Origin: Corythucha ciliata
Taxonomy: Eukaryota > Arthropoda > Insecta > Hemiptera > Tingidae
Assembly (NCBI GenBank): GCA_038030265.1
Contig: CM075943.1
Coordinates: 3,162,001 to 3,226,000, forward strand
Reading direction: 5' to 3'
DNA length: 64,000 nt
The translations under genes and the position numbers were made by a program. Positions 22,167-33,309 of the stretch are shown piece after piece. The notes below the pieces were generated by a model that did not search any database, was not told the origin of the DNA, and saw only the letters and a list, made by a program, of their open reading frames with translations. Position 1 is the first letter of the stretch. The number at the start of each line of letters is the position of its first letter.

Positions 22167-23270
22167 GTAAGTCACTTTATCATATTTTATTCAATTGTTT
22201 TCGCGACTATTTGAATCGCTTGATGCATTATCTCCGGCTCTCCCTAATATGTTGCGTAGTTTTAACATTTTAAACTACTCTAACAAGTATAATAGAACGA
22301 TCTCTATGTTCTATTGTGCCGACAGATTAAAGTTTTGTTTTTTCTCAGTTGCATTGTGTAAAAAAGTGCAGTTAGTTCCCCATATTTCAGGTATCCCATT
22401 TAAAACTCCACTGTACAGTTATGTGCGTTTGAGAGTACATTCTTAGAAATATCGTAGGGGCAATATTTTGCATTGTATGACGGAAGAAACAGAGCACCGT
22501 TACGATGTGTGTAAAAAAAAAAAAAAAATTTGGTCGCTTAGGTTGCCGAAGAATCTGAAAAATAGGAGCAAACACACTGGCCTCCCCTTTTCCACTAAAT
22601 GGAATGGGGGTGTTTTACAGTTCTTTTCTTGGGTGAACCCATTGAGAGAGAGAGTGAGAGAGTGCGAGAGAGACAGACCGAAATGGAGGGATTTCCCCCT
22701 CAACCTCACCGTATACCCTTTTCTGACATAAAAACGCAACATGTGCAAGGGTTACGTTGTTTGGGTGGTAAAAAGTAAGCCTCGGCCGCTGACCTCTTCC
22801 GACTGCAATAAAAACTCCGAAAAGGATTCAACATTATTTTTCATTTTAAAAACGACGCCTCCCCCCCCCCCATTCCAATGGTGTGGCCCTACCACCCGTC
22901 CAACGTATTCCAACCACTTAAAATTTAACATGCTAATAAAATGCCGACAAAAGTCCCTCAGGTCTACGGAGGCTAGATTAAAAGTTGAAACTTTTCTGAT
23001 GTTGGGAGGGGGGGTTGTACTTCAGGTAAAACACGTGCCCATAAATATTGATGGTCTGATGGGTATTTAAGGCATGTAATAAAAATATTCATTCCGAATT
23101 GCCTCAATAGATGGTCAAAATAGAAACTATTTTTCCTACCAAAAATCCTATATGCCTGGACGTAGAAAGATTCTTCTTTGTGGTCTTCGTTGTGGAGAAA
23201 GTGCGGATTCTTTGAATTGGTGCTTTTCACCATTTTAAACACCATTTCTTATTTTTCTTTATCCATTATC
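22167..23270 (+). other. Probable start of the intron after the zinc-finger exon
   Basis: AT-rich sequence following a canonical donor. It holds an A-run (22513-22528), a GA-rich microsatellite (about 22643-22677) and a C-run near 22860. Short frames here match nothing I know. Confidence 0.45.
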
Positions 23271-24790
23271 GGCGAATCAGCGCTTTTTTACAGTTTTAGC
23301 CGCTTGAATTAGCCCTTTTTCTCACAACTTTATTCCCGAATTTGCCTCAGGAATCTGTGAGTTGGCGTTTACTCAATTTCCGCTCTATGAATTAACGTTG
23401 AAGTAGCGTTTGAGTGCTCTTTCCAAATTTTATCCGCAAATTAGCGTTTTTCTCCATTTTAAACGCCAATTCGTTTTTTCTAAATTTTACCCACGAATTA
23501 GCGTTTTTCCATATTTTTAGCCACTTGATCTAGCTCTTTTTCTCAATTTTATTCCCAAAGTTCCCCAAGAATCTGCGAGTTGGCGTTCTCTCCAGTTTCA
23601 GCTGTGAATTAGCCTTTTTTACCCTCAATTTTAGCAGTAAATGAGCACATTTTTTAATTTTAGTTGCGAATTATAGCGCCTTTTCTCGATTTCATCCGTA
23701 AAATCGCAATTTTCTTTACCTTATAGCTGTAAATTAGAGTTTTCCTTCAGTTTTGGACGCAAATTCGCGTTTTTCTCGGTTTCACGCCAAGAATCGAGCG
23801 CTTTTTCTCAATTTCAGTCCCAGCCGCGAGAATCCGTGAGTTGGCGTTTTCTCAATTTTTTAGGTGTGAATTCGCGTTTTTTTCTCAATTTTCAAAGCGG
23901 CCAAATTGTAACACTTTATCACGAATGTCAGCCGTGAATATCGTATCAGCGTTTTTCTCTTTTCTATCAGTGAATTGGCGTTTTTCTCAGTTTTAGCTTG
24001 TAGCCGCGTGAATCAACGATTTTTTCTCAATTTCAGCCCAGAAATTGCCACCAAGAATCGGCGGGTTGAAGTTTTCTCATTTTCATCCGTGAATTTGCGT
24101 TTTTTCCTCAATTTTAGCAGATAATTAGCACATTTTCTTAATTGTAGCTGTGATTTTTAGCGCTTTTTCTTGACTCATCCGTGAAAATAGTAATTTTTCA
24201 TACTTTACTAGTGTGAATTTAGCGTTTTCCTCCACTTTTAGACTCGAATTCGCGTTTTTGTCTATTTCACTCGTGAATTAGCGCTTTTTCTCAATTTCAG
24301 TCTCAATGTTCCCTGGAAATCCATGAGTTGGCGTTTCTCCCTTTCAGCTGTGAATTCGCGATTTTTCTCAATTTTTTTTAACGCTGCTAAATTGAAGCGT
24401 GTTTCTTCATTTTTAGGACGTTAATTCTCGTTTTTCTCTTTTTTGTTCTTGTATTAGCGATTTTCTCCGTTCTAGCCGCGAGAATTAGCACTTCTTCCCA
24501 ATTTCAGTCCCGATTTTGCCCCCAAGAATTCGTGATTTTGCGTTTTCTCAATGTCAGCTGTGAACTAGGACTTTTTCTTAAGTTTTAAAGCCGCATATTG
24601 TTGCGCTTAATCACAATTCTAGCGGCGAATTAGCGTTTTTCTCCATTATTGGGCCAAAAGAACTCGTTTTGCTCAATTATGCGTTTATCCGTTTCAATTT
24701 TAGCTGCAAATTATCACTTTGTGTGTATTCTTTCCGCAAAGTGGCGTTTCTCAACTAATTTTTCTCTCTAATTCAACGAATTAGCGTTTG
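23270..24790 (-). repeat. Sub-repeat arm, reverse orientation
   Basis: A degenerate series of the complement unit (TTTTTCTCAATTTTAGCCG, GAATTAGCG) over about 1.5 kb. It meets the forward-oriented arm at 24890, so the two form a large, imperfect inverted structure around about 24790-24890. Confidence 0.75.
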
Positions 24791-24889
24791 TCTCGTTGCA
24801 TTGTGAAGTTACTAGTCGAAGAAACTAGTCGGCAAAAGCAATAAAATTGAAAAAGAATGTTCAACTCAACAAAACCATTTATCCGAAAG

Positions 24890-26400
24890 CGCTTCTGGTG
24901 GCTCAAATTTTGGAAAATTCGCGTCTAAAATGGAGAAAATACACCGTCCCCCCTGTTTCGTTAGGTCCTTGAGCACACTAGACCACTGATCGTCAATGTG
25001 CAACTTGCTGACGCGGCAAAAAGGTTGAAAAAAGCGCTAATATTCGTGGTTATAACTGCGAGAAAGCGCTGATTCGAGGGGCTCGCGATTCAGCTTCCAG
25101 ACCGGACATTCTACGGCTTCAATGTGTAAATAAAGGCAAAAGTTTAGTTTTGGGGCTCAGCCCGCGGCTAAAATTGAGAAAACACGCTACTACTAATTTA
25201 CATGACAAAAGAAACGCCAATTAGGGTTAAAATTGGGCAAAAATGGCAAATTCATAACTGAAATCCTATATAAAAATTAGCTTGTATCGCACAATTCACA
25301 TACAAAAAGGGAATAGATGCTAATTCACTGCAAAAGTATCAGAAACCGCTATTTAACAGCTAAAATTGAGAAAACCGAAATCCGTAGCATCTGCGAGCTT
25401 CAAGGCTCAAAATAAAACACAGCGCTAATCCATAGCAAAAAGTAAAGAAAATTGCTAATGCGGGGCTAAAATATAAAAAAACGCGACTAAAATTGAAAAA
25501 ATCACTAATTAGCGCTGCACAAATTAAGAAAAACTCTAAATGTTGAACTCTCTGAGAAGAAATGCTAATTCGGATCTAAAAATGGAAAAAATGGCTAATC
25601 TGCGGCTAAAATTGCGGAAAACCACCAATTCGTGGCTAAAATTGAGAAAATTCGCGGATTTACAGGCTAGAAGCACTAATGCGCTGCTAAAATCGAAGAA
25701 AAGTGCCAGTTCGCGGCTAAACTCGAGGAAAGTCACCAATTCACGGACAAAACTTTGGTAAAATTTCCAACTTGAATACTCTCTTTCCTGCCTCCTGAAG
25801 GCAACTTTGTGGTTAAAATTGAGAAAAACAGCTGAAACTGAAAACAAACGCCGATCTACAGCTGAGAGTAACATAAAATTGCTAACGCTGTGCTGAAATG
25901 TAAAAAAAATTGCTAATTTGCGGCTAAAAATGTAATAAGTAGCCAATTTGCAGCTAAAAATGCGAAAACGCCAATTCGTGGCTAAAATTGAGAAAATTCG
26001 CTAATTCACGTGTTAGAAACGCTACTACGCGGCTAAAATAATAAAAAAAACGATTATTCGCGGGTAAAACTCAGGAAAATCACTAAATCGTGGCAAAAAT
26101 TGTGAAAAATTTTAATTTGCATCAAAAATTGAAAATTAGCCATCTCGCGGCATCTAAACAAGGCAAATTTGAGGCTAAAATTGAGAAAAAGCGCTAATTT
26201 TTGGCTCTATAGGTAAAATATTGCTGATTTGTGGCTGAGAAAAGCGCATGGTGAACAAAAAAGTTCGATTTGTGGCCAAAATTCGGAAAAACTTGAGGAA
26301 AATAGGTACGTAAGAAAACTCCAATTTTCAGCCTAAACTGAGAACAAGTATAGAAAAAATCGCTAATTTGTTGCTAAAGTGGAGAAAACTCAACCGGGGG
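24890..26400 (+). repeat. Sub-repeat arm, forward orientation
   Basis: A degenerate series of GCTAATTCGCGGCTAAAATT-type units over about 1.5 kb. Its first ~300 bp share block order with 11190-11640 and, inverted, with 62820-63060 and 55640-55930. Its right end runs into a G/C-rich block containing TTTCCGCCCCGGACC near 26420. Confidence 0.75.
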
Positions 26401-26705
26401 AGGGGGAGGTTCTTGGAGATTTCCGCCCCGGACCCCCCCCCCCCCTCCCGATAGGTGCAGGTTTAACATTGCAGCCAAAGAAGAAAACTGACTGTTCCTT
26501 GGAACAACTTCTGGTGGATAAATTTATCGAGAATGCAGTGACAAATACGGGTGGAGAAGGGCCAACGTGGTGGTGGGGGGGAGGCAATGGCCTGCCCTGC
26601 CCCCTAAACTTTACGCCGCTGCGTTATCAGTCACAAAACTGAAACTCACGCAACGCTGCGTCCCCTTAACCAAGGCACCTCCCCCCCCCCCCGCGCTGCG
26701 CCTGG
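25842..26705 (+). repeat. First copy of a tandem segmental duplication (~860 bp)
   Basis: It starts AAACAAACGCCGATCTACAG and carries the sub-repeats, then TTTCCGCCCCGG, a CAACTTCTGGTGGAT block, and CTGCCCTGCCCCC..AAACTTTA followed by GTTATCAGTCACAAA. The same series recurs at 26819-27670 with an offset of about 977 bp. Confidence 0.75.
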
Positions 26706-26818
26706 ATACCTCAGTTATAACAAAAGCCAGTGGTATAACCTTCTCGTAGGCCTGTCTGCGATAGAATTTGACGTACAGACTTTCATTCTTCCACATAATT
26801 ATTGTCAAATATTTATTT

Positions 26819-27670
26819 AAACAAACGCCGATCTACAGCTAAGAGTAACAAAAAATTGCTAACGCTGTGCTAAAATGTTGAAAAATGCTAATTTGAGGCT
26901 AAAAATGGAAAAAATAGCCAATTTGGAGCTAAAAATGCGAAAAACGCCAATTCGTGGCAAAAATTGAGAAAATTCGCTAATTCACGCTGCTAAAATTAAA
27001 AAAACAAAAACTATTATTCGCGGGTAAAATTCAGGAAAATCCTGAATTTTCCAGGAAAATTTTCAGGAATTCGTGGCAAAATTGTGAAAAATTTCAATTC
27101 GCATCAAAAATAAATAGAAAATATGCCAACTCGCGGCATCTGAAGGCAACTTTGATGCTAAAATTGAGAAAAAGCGCTAATTTGTAGCTATACAGGTAAA
27201 ATTCTGCTGATTTGTAACTGTGAAAAATCGCTAATTCATAGCGCATGGTGAACAAAAAAACGCGATTTGTGGCCAAAATGCGGAAAAACCAGATATTTTG
27301 CGGGTAATATTGAGGAAAATGTAAGAAAACGCTAATTTCAGCCCAAACTGAGAACAGTGCTGAAATGTAGAAAAAATCGCTAGTGTGCCGCTATAAAGTG
27401 GAGAAAACTCAACTTGGAGGGGGTCCATCTTGAAGATTTCCGCCCCGGGCCCCGATAGGCGCAGGTCCACCAGTGCAGCCAACTTCTGGTACAACTTCTG
27501 GTGGATGAATTTATCGAGAATGTAGTGAAAATACGGTGGGGAAGGGCCGAAAATAATACTTTTGTCCATCCTATACTCCAGTTGGGTGGGCAATGGTCTG
27601 CCCTGCCCCCCTAAACTTTATACGCCATTGCGTTATCAGTCACAAACTGAAGCTCAAGCAACCGGCGCCC
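26819..27670 (+). repeat. Second copy of the tandem segmental duplication
   Basis: Repeats the block order of 25842-26705 with moderate divergence and small indels. The ~110 bp between the two copies (26706-26818) looks like single-copy spacer. Confidence 0.75.
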
Positions 27671-27920
27671 CCTAACCGACTTTCCATCAAGGTCTTGCCT
27701 GAGTGACGTAAAAATTTAACAGTTTTTAACCAAACAATAACGATTTTCACTGACCAGAAAGGGAGGTTTTCATTTTTGAATTTATTTATATTAATGGACA
27801 GTCATATTATAACCTATTCATATGCCGTCATATTGGAGCAAGACTCCCTCCATGTTATATTATCTCTATGGAGTGAACAAATCGAACTATCGAAATGAAG
27901 CAACACGTTCGAGAGTCCAT

Positions 27921-28051
27921 CACTTATAGCCTTTTTCCATTTACATGAAATTCCGCTCTGCAGCCGAGCATTTCCACCCGTCAGAGAAGACGGGGGTGGG
28001 AATGCTCGGCTTCAGAGCGGAATTTTATGCAAATGGAAAAGGCTATAAGTG
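27921..28051. repeat. Long near-perfect hairpin (about 62-bp arms)
   Basis: The left arm begins CACTTATAGCC and ends CCCACCCGTC-like near 27982. The right arm begins GACGGGGGTGGG and ends GGCTATAAGTG at 28051. The arms pair over about 60 bp with a few mismatches and a loop of only a few bases (AGAGAA region). It could be a small foldback transposon (MITE) or a transcribed hairpin. No clear target duplication is seen. Confidence 0.85.
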
Positions 28052-29334
28052 GACAGACTTTAGTAAGCCATTCCTGGCTTTGACATTCCCTTCCAAGTGA
28101 AAATTACACGGTTTCACCCAGGTTTGTAGAAGAGCATTTATGATGTCAACGAATATGCTGTGTAGAAAGGGTGGAATTACTGGGAGTTTAGTTTTAATCG
28201 CGAATCAAGTAACTGGTGGGGGGGGGGGCGAGTGGGGAGAAGCATTAAGATGCAGGTACATACCTATAAGAGTGATTCCCTCACCCCTTTTATCCTCATC
28301 AGTGCATTCCCTTTTCTTCGATGCTGAGTATTCGTAATCGTTCCCAGTGAATGACAATCTCTTCTTTTTTTTTGTCATTGTTAAACCTTAACCCTCTACT
28401 AGGCAGATTTTATGCTTTTCACTGTCTATATCTCTTTCATCCCGAGTAAGATCGTCTTCTATTGTTGTATGAAGAAAGATGTCGATACCTTTATAATATA
28501 TGTACTCTTCGGGAAATGTTTGTTTTCGATGGGAGGCCTCTGTGGTGACAACACCTTTGTTAAACTTTTTGTTGTACATCCCTCCTCCTTCTTAAAGCCC
28601 CTCTCAATATTGTCTATTAATGAAACATTGAAGCCCTCATGGTTGGATTCATTCGGATGAACTCGCTTTTTATTTGGCGGATTGCTTTCTCTAGGGTGGA
28701 ATTGACGATTAATGCAGGTTGAAAATTGTACGGATTTATTGCTAAGCAATAAATTTAGACGTTGTCTTTTCCTTCCGAACTGTCAGTAAGAAAAAAAAAG
28801 GGGGGGGGGCTCCTGTAGTTTCAATTATTGTACAAGGAAATGTTTTGTCCATCCCCTTTTGTCATCCACGTCTTCAACGACTCTTTAAATATTGTTCACG
28901 TTCATGAACTTTTAAGTTTTGGCTATTTAGATAAAAGAGTTAATGGCGTTAAGAAAAAATGCTTTCTTAACTCGCTCTACTTTACTCAACCATGGAAAAC
29001 CAGTTCTTCATTTTTTAAAAGAAGAGCTACTCCAAGACTTTTTTTTTTCTCAAAATGTATGCCCCATTCCTGTCATGTTAAGAAAAATAACACTCACATT
29101 GGGGACCATTATTTTGCTTAAGCTGGGCACACACATGCGCTACTTGCAAATGTATTGCGTCTCAAGGTTGGGATCGCCAGAGGATATGCAGGTATGCTCG
29201 ATCTTCGGGATGAACTAGGATATTTCGATACATTTTTACAAAGTCGCAGATTAAAACGACGAAATGGACTCTGACGTTAAGCAAAATGTTTCTTATGTCA
29301 TTTTGAAGTTTTTCTCCTACCATTAAATAATCGT
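28052..29334. other. Stretch with no recognisable gene
   Basis: AT-rich, with short frames only, a G-run near 28205 and an A/G-run near 28795. I see no family signature. Confidence 0.45.
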
Positions 29335-30139
29335 TCAAGGAGCCGTTTGGTGTGTTGGCGCTCCGTCGAATACCACTCGTAGCTTAGTTTTGTTGCGGTC
29401 GTCTTTTACGACCGAGTGATGAGGAATGACAAAGTTCAAGGGGGCAGAAGTTTTGGTCATGTGTCCTAGTTCGACGTATTCCTGCATAAAGGCGTTATAT
29501 TGAAGCTTGAGACTCGGATTTTTAAGGAGTTTGTTCTCGAGGTTTGAGGAATCGCTTGGATGCCGATTGAAACGACGAAGAAAAGTCAGGAAGATCGCTT
29601 TTAAACGGTAGTCTGACGACGTAGCGGACCACATGAGAGCCGATAGTGAGTGTGAGTAAAATACGTTTCACACGCATCGTCATCTGTATTTTTAATTTTG
29701 TCGTGTGATGGCTCTTCGATTTCCCAAAAGCGCTTTAGGCTTTCGTTAAGACCTTGATAATCATCAACGAGTGCCACGAGAGAAGTACCTTGAGGTTCCA
29801 CGGAAAAGTTTCCCATTACAATGTGAACAAACACTGATGGGAAGAGTTTTGGGCTCGATGGGTCGATCGCCACGACCGTACCTGTCCAGATGTCCCAAAA
29901 ACAAAAATATCGTTACCAATCAGAAGATCAATTGGTGAAGATTTCCAAAAATTGGGATCTGCCAGTTCGAAGCTGAGGCATTTTTGCCAGACGTGGGGAG
30001 GGATGGTCACATTTGGTAGGAAATTCGTAATATTGTGAACAACGACAGCTGCAGTCTTGAATACGTCAGTTGATGAGCAGCAACTAATCTCGATTTGTGC
30101 TTGGTGTTTGTTGCAATCTTCCCTCCCCCCTTTTACCAT
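29335..30139 (-). pseudogene. BEL/Pao LTR retrotransposon pol fragment (protease to start of RT)
   Basis: Minus-strand pieces in pol order. At 30139-29816 is a protease C-terminal region (FELADPNFWKSSPIDLLIGN, then DIF). At 29873-29601 is a linker with an EIEEPSH block. At 29634-29335 is the RT N-terminus with PLNFVIPHHSVVKDDRNKTK and LRVVFDGA. The DLLIG and PHH.V motifs are characteristic of BEL/Pao. The three pieces are in different frames, and gag, most of RT, RNase H, integrase and LTRs are absent. Its 5' side abuts the plus-strand Gypsy element starting near 30150. Confidence 0.8.
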
Positions 30140-30252
30140 TATTAATTAATGTCAGTTGTTTTACAAAAAAAAATAAAAAAAACCATTGTTTTGATCGTTC
30201 TCAACAAATACTTCAGAAGAACTTTCGTACGATTAAAACATGGCGCAGATCT

Positions 30253-31236
30253 ATGGAATATTACGAACCTAACGCTAACGCTGACACAGGCGAAAGAACC
30301 TTTCACGATCACCATTCATCAAAGAGGGCAACGATGGAACGTTCGAATGACCATATTAATCTGAAATCTCCCGACGAGTTCACTTTTATTCCCAGCGAAT
30401 GGAAAAGTTGGAAACTACGGTTTGAACGATATCGTTCGGTCATCGGCCTGGATCAAATGCCAGGTAAGCGGCAAATAGATACTTTATGCTACTGTATGGG
30501 CCCTCGCGCGGAAGTTATCATAGAATCGTTTGGCCTCTCAGCAGCTGAGAAAGACGAATACAACATAGTCATAACTAAACTAGACGACCACTTCATTCCC
30601 AAAGAGAATTTGATATACTCTAGAGCCAAATTTCTTAGGCGAAAACAAGACACTAGCGAATCCGCAGAAAACTTCATTACAAGTTTACGATCCCTGGCTA
30701 GACCCTGCAATTGGGGTGAAATTGAAGATGAAATGTTACTCATGGGTATCATAATTGGCATGAGAGACCAGGATCTAAGCGATAGGTTGCAATTAGAACC
30801 GAAATTAACGCTAGAAACTGCAATTAATACCCTGAGAAATTCAGAGGCACTCACCCGTCAAAAAAACGAATTGATCGCAGCATCCATAGATAGAGTGCAG
30901 CACTCCAATAAACAAAATACCTATTTCACGAAATCAAGGTCCACTGGTATTGCCTCACCAACAACTCGCATGCCCGTTTACAACACCCAACACCCTCCAT
31001 TCCACAGCACATGCCGATGGTGTGGAGCTCATCCATCCCACCGTCGCGGTGAATGTCCAGCTCGTTCTCACATGTGTCAAAATTGCCGAAACTACGGACA
31101 CTTCGACAAAATCTGTCGTTCAACAAAAATTCGTGAAGTTAACTTTGATAACGAGGAACTCGATTCATACCCCAAAAATGGTACTTTCATTGGGAACGTT
31201 AATGTGATATCCCTGGTCCATTGCCTTGAGAATTAA
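30253..31236 (+). CDS. Gypsy gag with two zinc knuckles
   Basis: From the ATG at 30253 this frame encodes about 327 residues (the open frame extends upstream to 30097). The capsid-like region includes FTFIPSEWKSWKLRFERYRS, IDTLCYCMGPRAEVI, AKFLRRKQDTSESAENFITS and LRSLARPC, a pattern common in Mag/K02A2.6-type gag. Two CCHC-type knuckles follow near the end: CRWCGAHPSHRRGEC and CQNCRNYGHFDKIC. Gag packages the element RNA. The frame ends just as the protease frame begins, overlapping by about 10 bases, so pol would be made by frameshifting or the overlap is a mutation. Confidence 0.8.
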   Translation: MEYYEPNANADTGERTFHDHHSSKRATMERSNDHINLKSPDEFTFIPSEWKSWKLRFERYRSVIGLDQMPGKRQIDTLCYCMGPRAEVIIESFGLSAAEKDEYNIVITKLDDHFIPKENLIYSRAKFLRRKQDTSESAENFITSLRSLARPCNWGEIEDEMLLMGIIIGMRDQDLSDRLQLEPKLTLETAINTLRNSEALTRQKNELIAASIDRVQHSNKQNTYFTKSRSTGIASPTTRMPVYNTQHPPFHSTCRWCGAHPSHRRGECPARSHMCQNCRNYGHFDKICRSTKIREVNFDNEELDSYPKNGTFIGNVNVISLVHCLEN

Positions 31237-31909
31237 CGGAACTGACGAAATACAATTCAAAATCGATACGGGTGCAGACTTTTCTTTAATCCCTTCAAAT
31301 ATCAAGCTAAAAAACAAAATTCCGCTCCTACCAACAACTAAAACACTTTCGGGCCCAGGTGGCGAACACTTATCTGTAGTCGGAGTAGTAAAAGTGAAGC
31401 TACACTACAAGAACCGCTCCTGTGTCGAACAAATATACGTCTCGGACAAATGCTCTAGCCCCCTGCTAGGGCGTCCAGCTATTGAGAGACTGAGAATTTT
31501 GAGAGTGGTCAGAGCCATTACAGATCCTTCGAACAGCTGGATTTCAAAATTCCCGGGTCTCTTCAACGGACTCGGCAACATGAAAGAGCCGTACACTATT
31601 GAGCTCAAGGACAACTCAGAGCCCTGTGCAATCTCAACGCCGAGAAAAATACCTCTACCACTCAGAGACAAAATCGGGAAAGAAATCCAAGGCATGGTAA
31701 ACAAAGGTGTCATTGAGCCGGTCCAACACGCTACCGATTGGTGTTCCCCTATGGTAGCCGTGCCCAAAAAAAACGGTGACGTCCGCATTTGTGTGGATTT
31801 CACTCGCCTTAACGAAAACGTTAAGAGACGATTCTACCCCATCGGATATCTGAGGCCAAGATATTTTCAAAACTCGACGCGAATCATGGATTCTGGCAGG
31901 TCCCTCTAG
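31226..31909 (+). CDS. Gypsy protease and N-terminal RT (broken pol)
   Basis: Encodes FKIDTGADFSLIPSN, the retropepsin active site, followed by LLGRPAIERL. The RT start then reads VIEPVQHATDWCSPMVAVPK and KNGDVRICVDFTRLNENV. After KRRFYPI the frame is lost (GYLRPRYF...), replacing the expected segment before the second catalytic region. It stops at 31909, and the remainder is picked up in frame at 31921. Confidence 0.8.
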   Translation: MRINGTDEIQFKIDTGADFSLIPSNIKLKNKIPLLPTTKTLSGPGGEHLSVVGVVKVKLHYKNRSCVEQIYVSDKCSSPLLGRPAIERLRILRVVRAITDPSNSWISKFPGLFNGLGNMKEPYTIELKDNSEPCAISTPRKIPLPLRDKIGKEIQGMVNKGVIEPVQHATDWCSPMVAVPKKNGDVRICVDFTRLNENVKRRFYPIGYLRPRYFQNSTRIMDSGRSL

Positions 31910-31920
31910 ATGACAAATCG

Positions 31921-32668
31921 TTGGATTTGACAACCTTCCTCACGCCATTCGGCAGGTTCCGTTTTCGCGTACTTCCATTCGGGATCTCCTCCGCACCAGA
32001 GGAATATCAGCGTCGAATACACCGGATTCTACAAGGCCAGAAAAATGCAATATCGCATATTGATGACATTCTCATTTGGGGACGAAATCAAGCTGAACAT
32101 GACGAAGCCGTCGACCAGGTTCTCACAAAACTACAAGGAGCAGGTGTTACTTTGAATTCCGAAAAGAGCCTGTTCAATCAAACGAAGATCTGCTTCCTTG
32201 GAAATCTTTTGTCCTCGGAAGGGTTTCAACCAGATTACGACAAAATCAAGGCAATTCGAGAAATGACACCACCTACAGATACCAAGGGAATACAAAGATT
32301 TCTTGGTATGGTCAACTTTGTTGGAAAATTCATTCCTCAGCGTAGTACTGTTCTGAGGCCTATAAACGACCTTTTAAGCTCAAAAAGCGAGTTCAACTGG
32401 GGCCCTGCACAGCAACAAGCATTCAACCACATTAAAGAAGCTTTACTCCGTGCGCCTCATCTGGCGTACTACAATGTAAAACTCCCCACACGCGTTTCTG
32501 CTGACACATCTAAACAAGGAATCGGAGGCGTACTCCTGCAAAAACAAAGTGACGGTCAATGGAAACCCGTTTTTTACATCTCCAGAACACTCACCGAAAC
32601 GGAGCAAAATTACTCGAACATTGAACGAGAAGGCCTTGGAGTGGCCTGGTGTTGTGACAAGCTGAAAG
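31921..32668 (+). pseudogene. Gypsy RT C-terminal half and start of RNase H, truncated
   Basis: Reads LTTFLTPFGRFRFRVLPFGI with SSAPEEYQRR, then HIDDILIWG (His in place of the usual Tyr or Phe before the catalytic IDD), FLGNLLSSEGFQPD, FLGMVNFVGKFIP, and RNase H beginning SADTSKQGIGGVLLQ. It ends at GLGVAWCCDKLK near 32668. The rest of RNase H and all of integrase are lost. Confidence 0.82.
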
Positions 32669-33200
32669 AGTCGCCACCAATTTTTAGGGCGCGTGAAGTC
32701 CAGTTTTAGCCATTTTCAAAACGCAAATCGACAGTTTTGTATTTTTAGGCGTGAGTTTAGTTACTTTAGCCGTTTTTATAGTGCAAATAGCTAGTTTTAA
32801 CTATTATTAGGCAGTGAGAAGGCTGTCAAACCAGTTTTAGTAGAGCGAACCACACAATTTCTCTGGGACCTCTCTTGAGCAAATACTGAATCCGCGTCTG
32901 TCTGCGAAAATGGTATTCTAGGACGCAAAAACGGCGAATTTGGTCTTTGAATTATGTCACCCTTGCGATATCCGTTTTGTGAGCGACAAAACCCGTTGAA
33001 ATTTTTTTTTTTTATTATTAGTGAAATCCGTGAAGTTATTTTTTTAGTGAGTGCCGACGAAACACAATGTGATTATCCTGAAAGATTTGTACTTTCAGAA
33101 TGCATCTAGGAGTGGGCAACTGCCCCACTAAATCTGCATTTTTGAGTCTAGGGGAGGGCAGCTGCCTAGCCCTGCCCCCCTCTGGCTATGCCTATGTTCC
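32669..33200. repeat. Degenerate repeat patch and right end of a hAT-family copy
   Basis: To about 32860 the CAGTTTTAGCCATTTT-type repeat related to 21360-21835 continues. From about 32880 the sequence resembles the right part of the hAT-like element. It ends at 33110-33197 with GTGGGCAACTGCCCCACTAA, then CTAGGGGAGGGCAGCTG and CTGGCTATGCC, matching 10505-10592. The left end of this copy is missing. Confidence 0.6.
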
Positions 33201-33309
33201 TAGGTAAATTCGTGCATTTCAGTTTTTGATCCGTGACTCACCTTCATGTTTGCATTTGAGGCTGTGGGTTTGCCGTTCATACGAGTTTTCCACGGATAAA
33301 GTATACTAT

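Larger units (their letters stand above)
30150..32668 (+). mobile_element. Truncated Ty3/Gypsy element (K02A2.6/Mag-like)
   Basis: Plus-strand gag with two zinc knuckles, then protease, RT and the start of RNase H, ending abruptly near 32668. There an unrelated degenerate repeat (TTTTTAGGGCGCGTGAAG) takes over. Integrase and the 3' LTR are missing, and I could not identify a 5' LTR. Three small frame breaks lie between gag and RNase H. Confidence 0.82.

Noticed and set aside
22643..22677. GA-rich stretch as a regulatory element
   Set aside because: It reads as a simple microsatellite. Nothing else supports a GAGA-type site.
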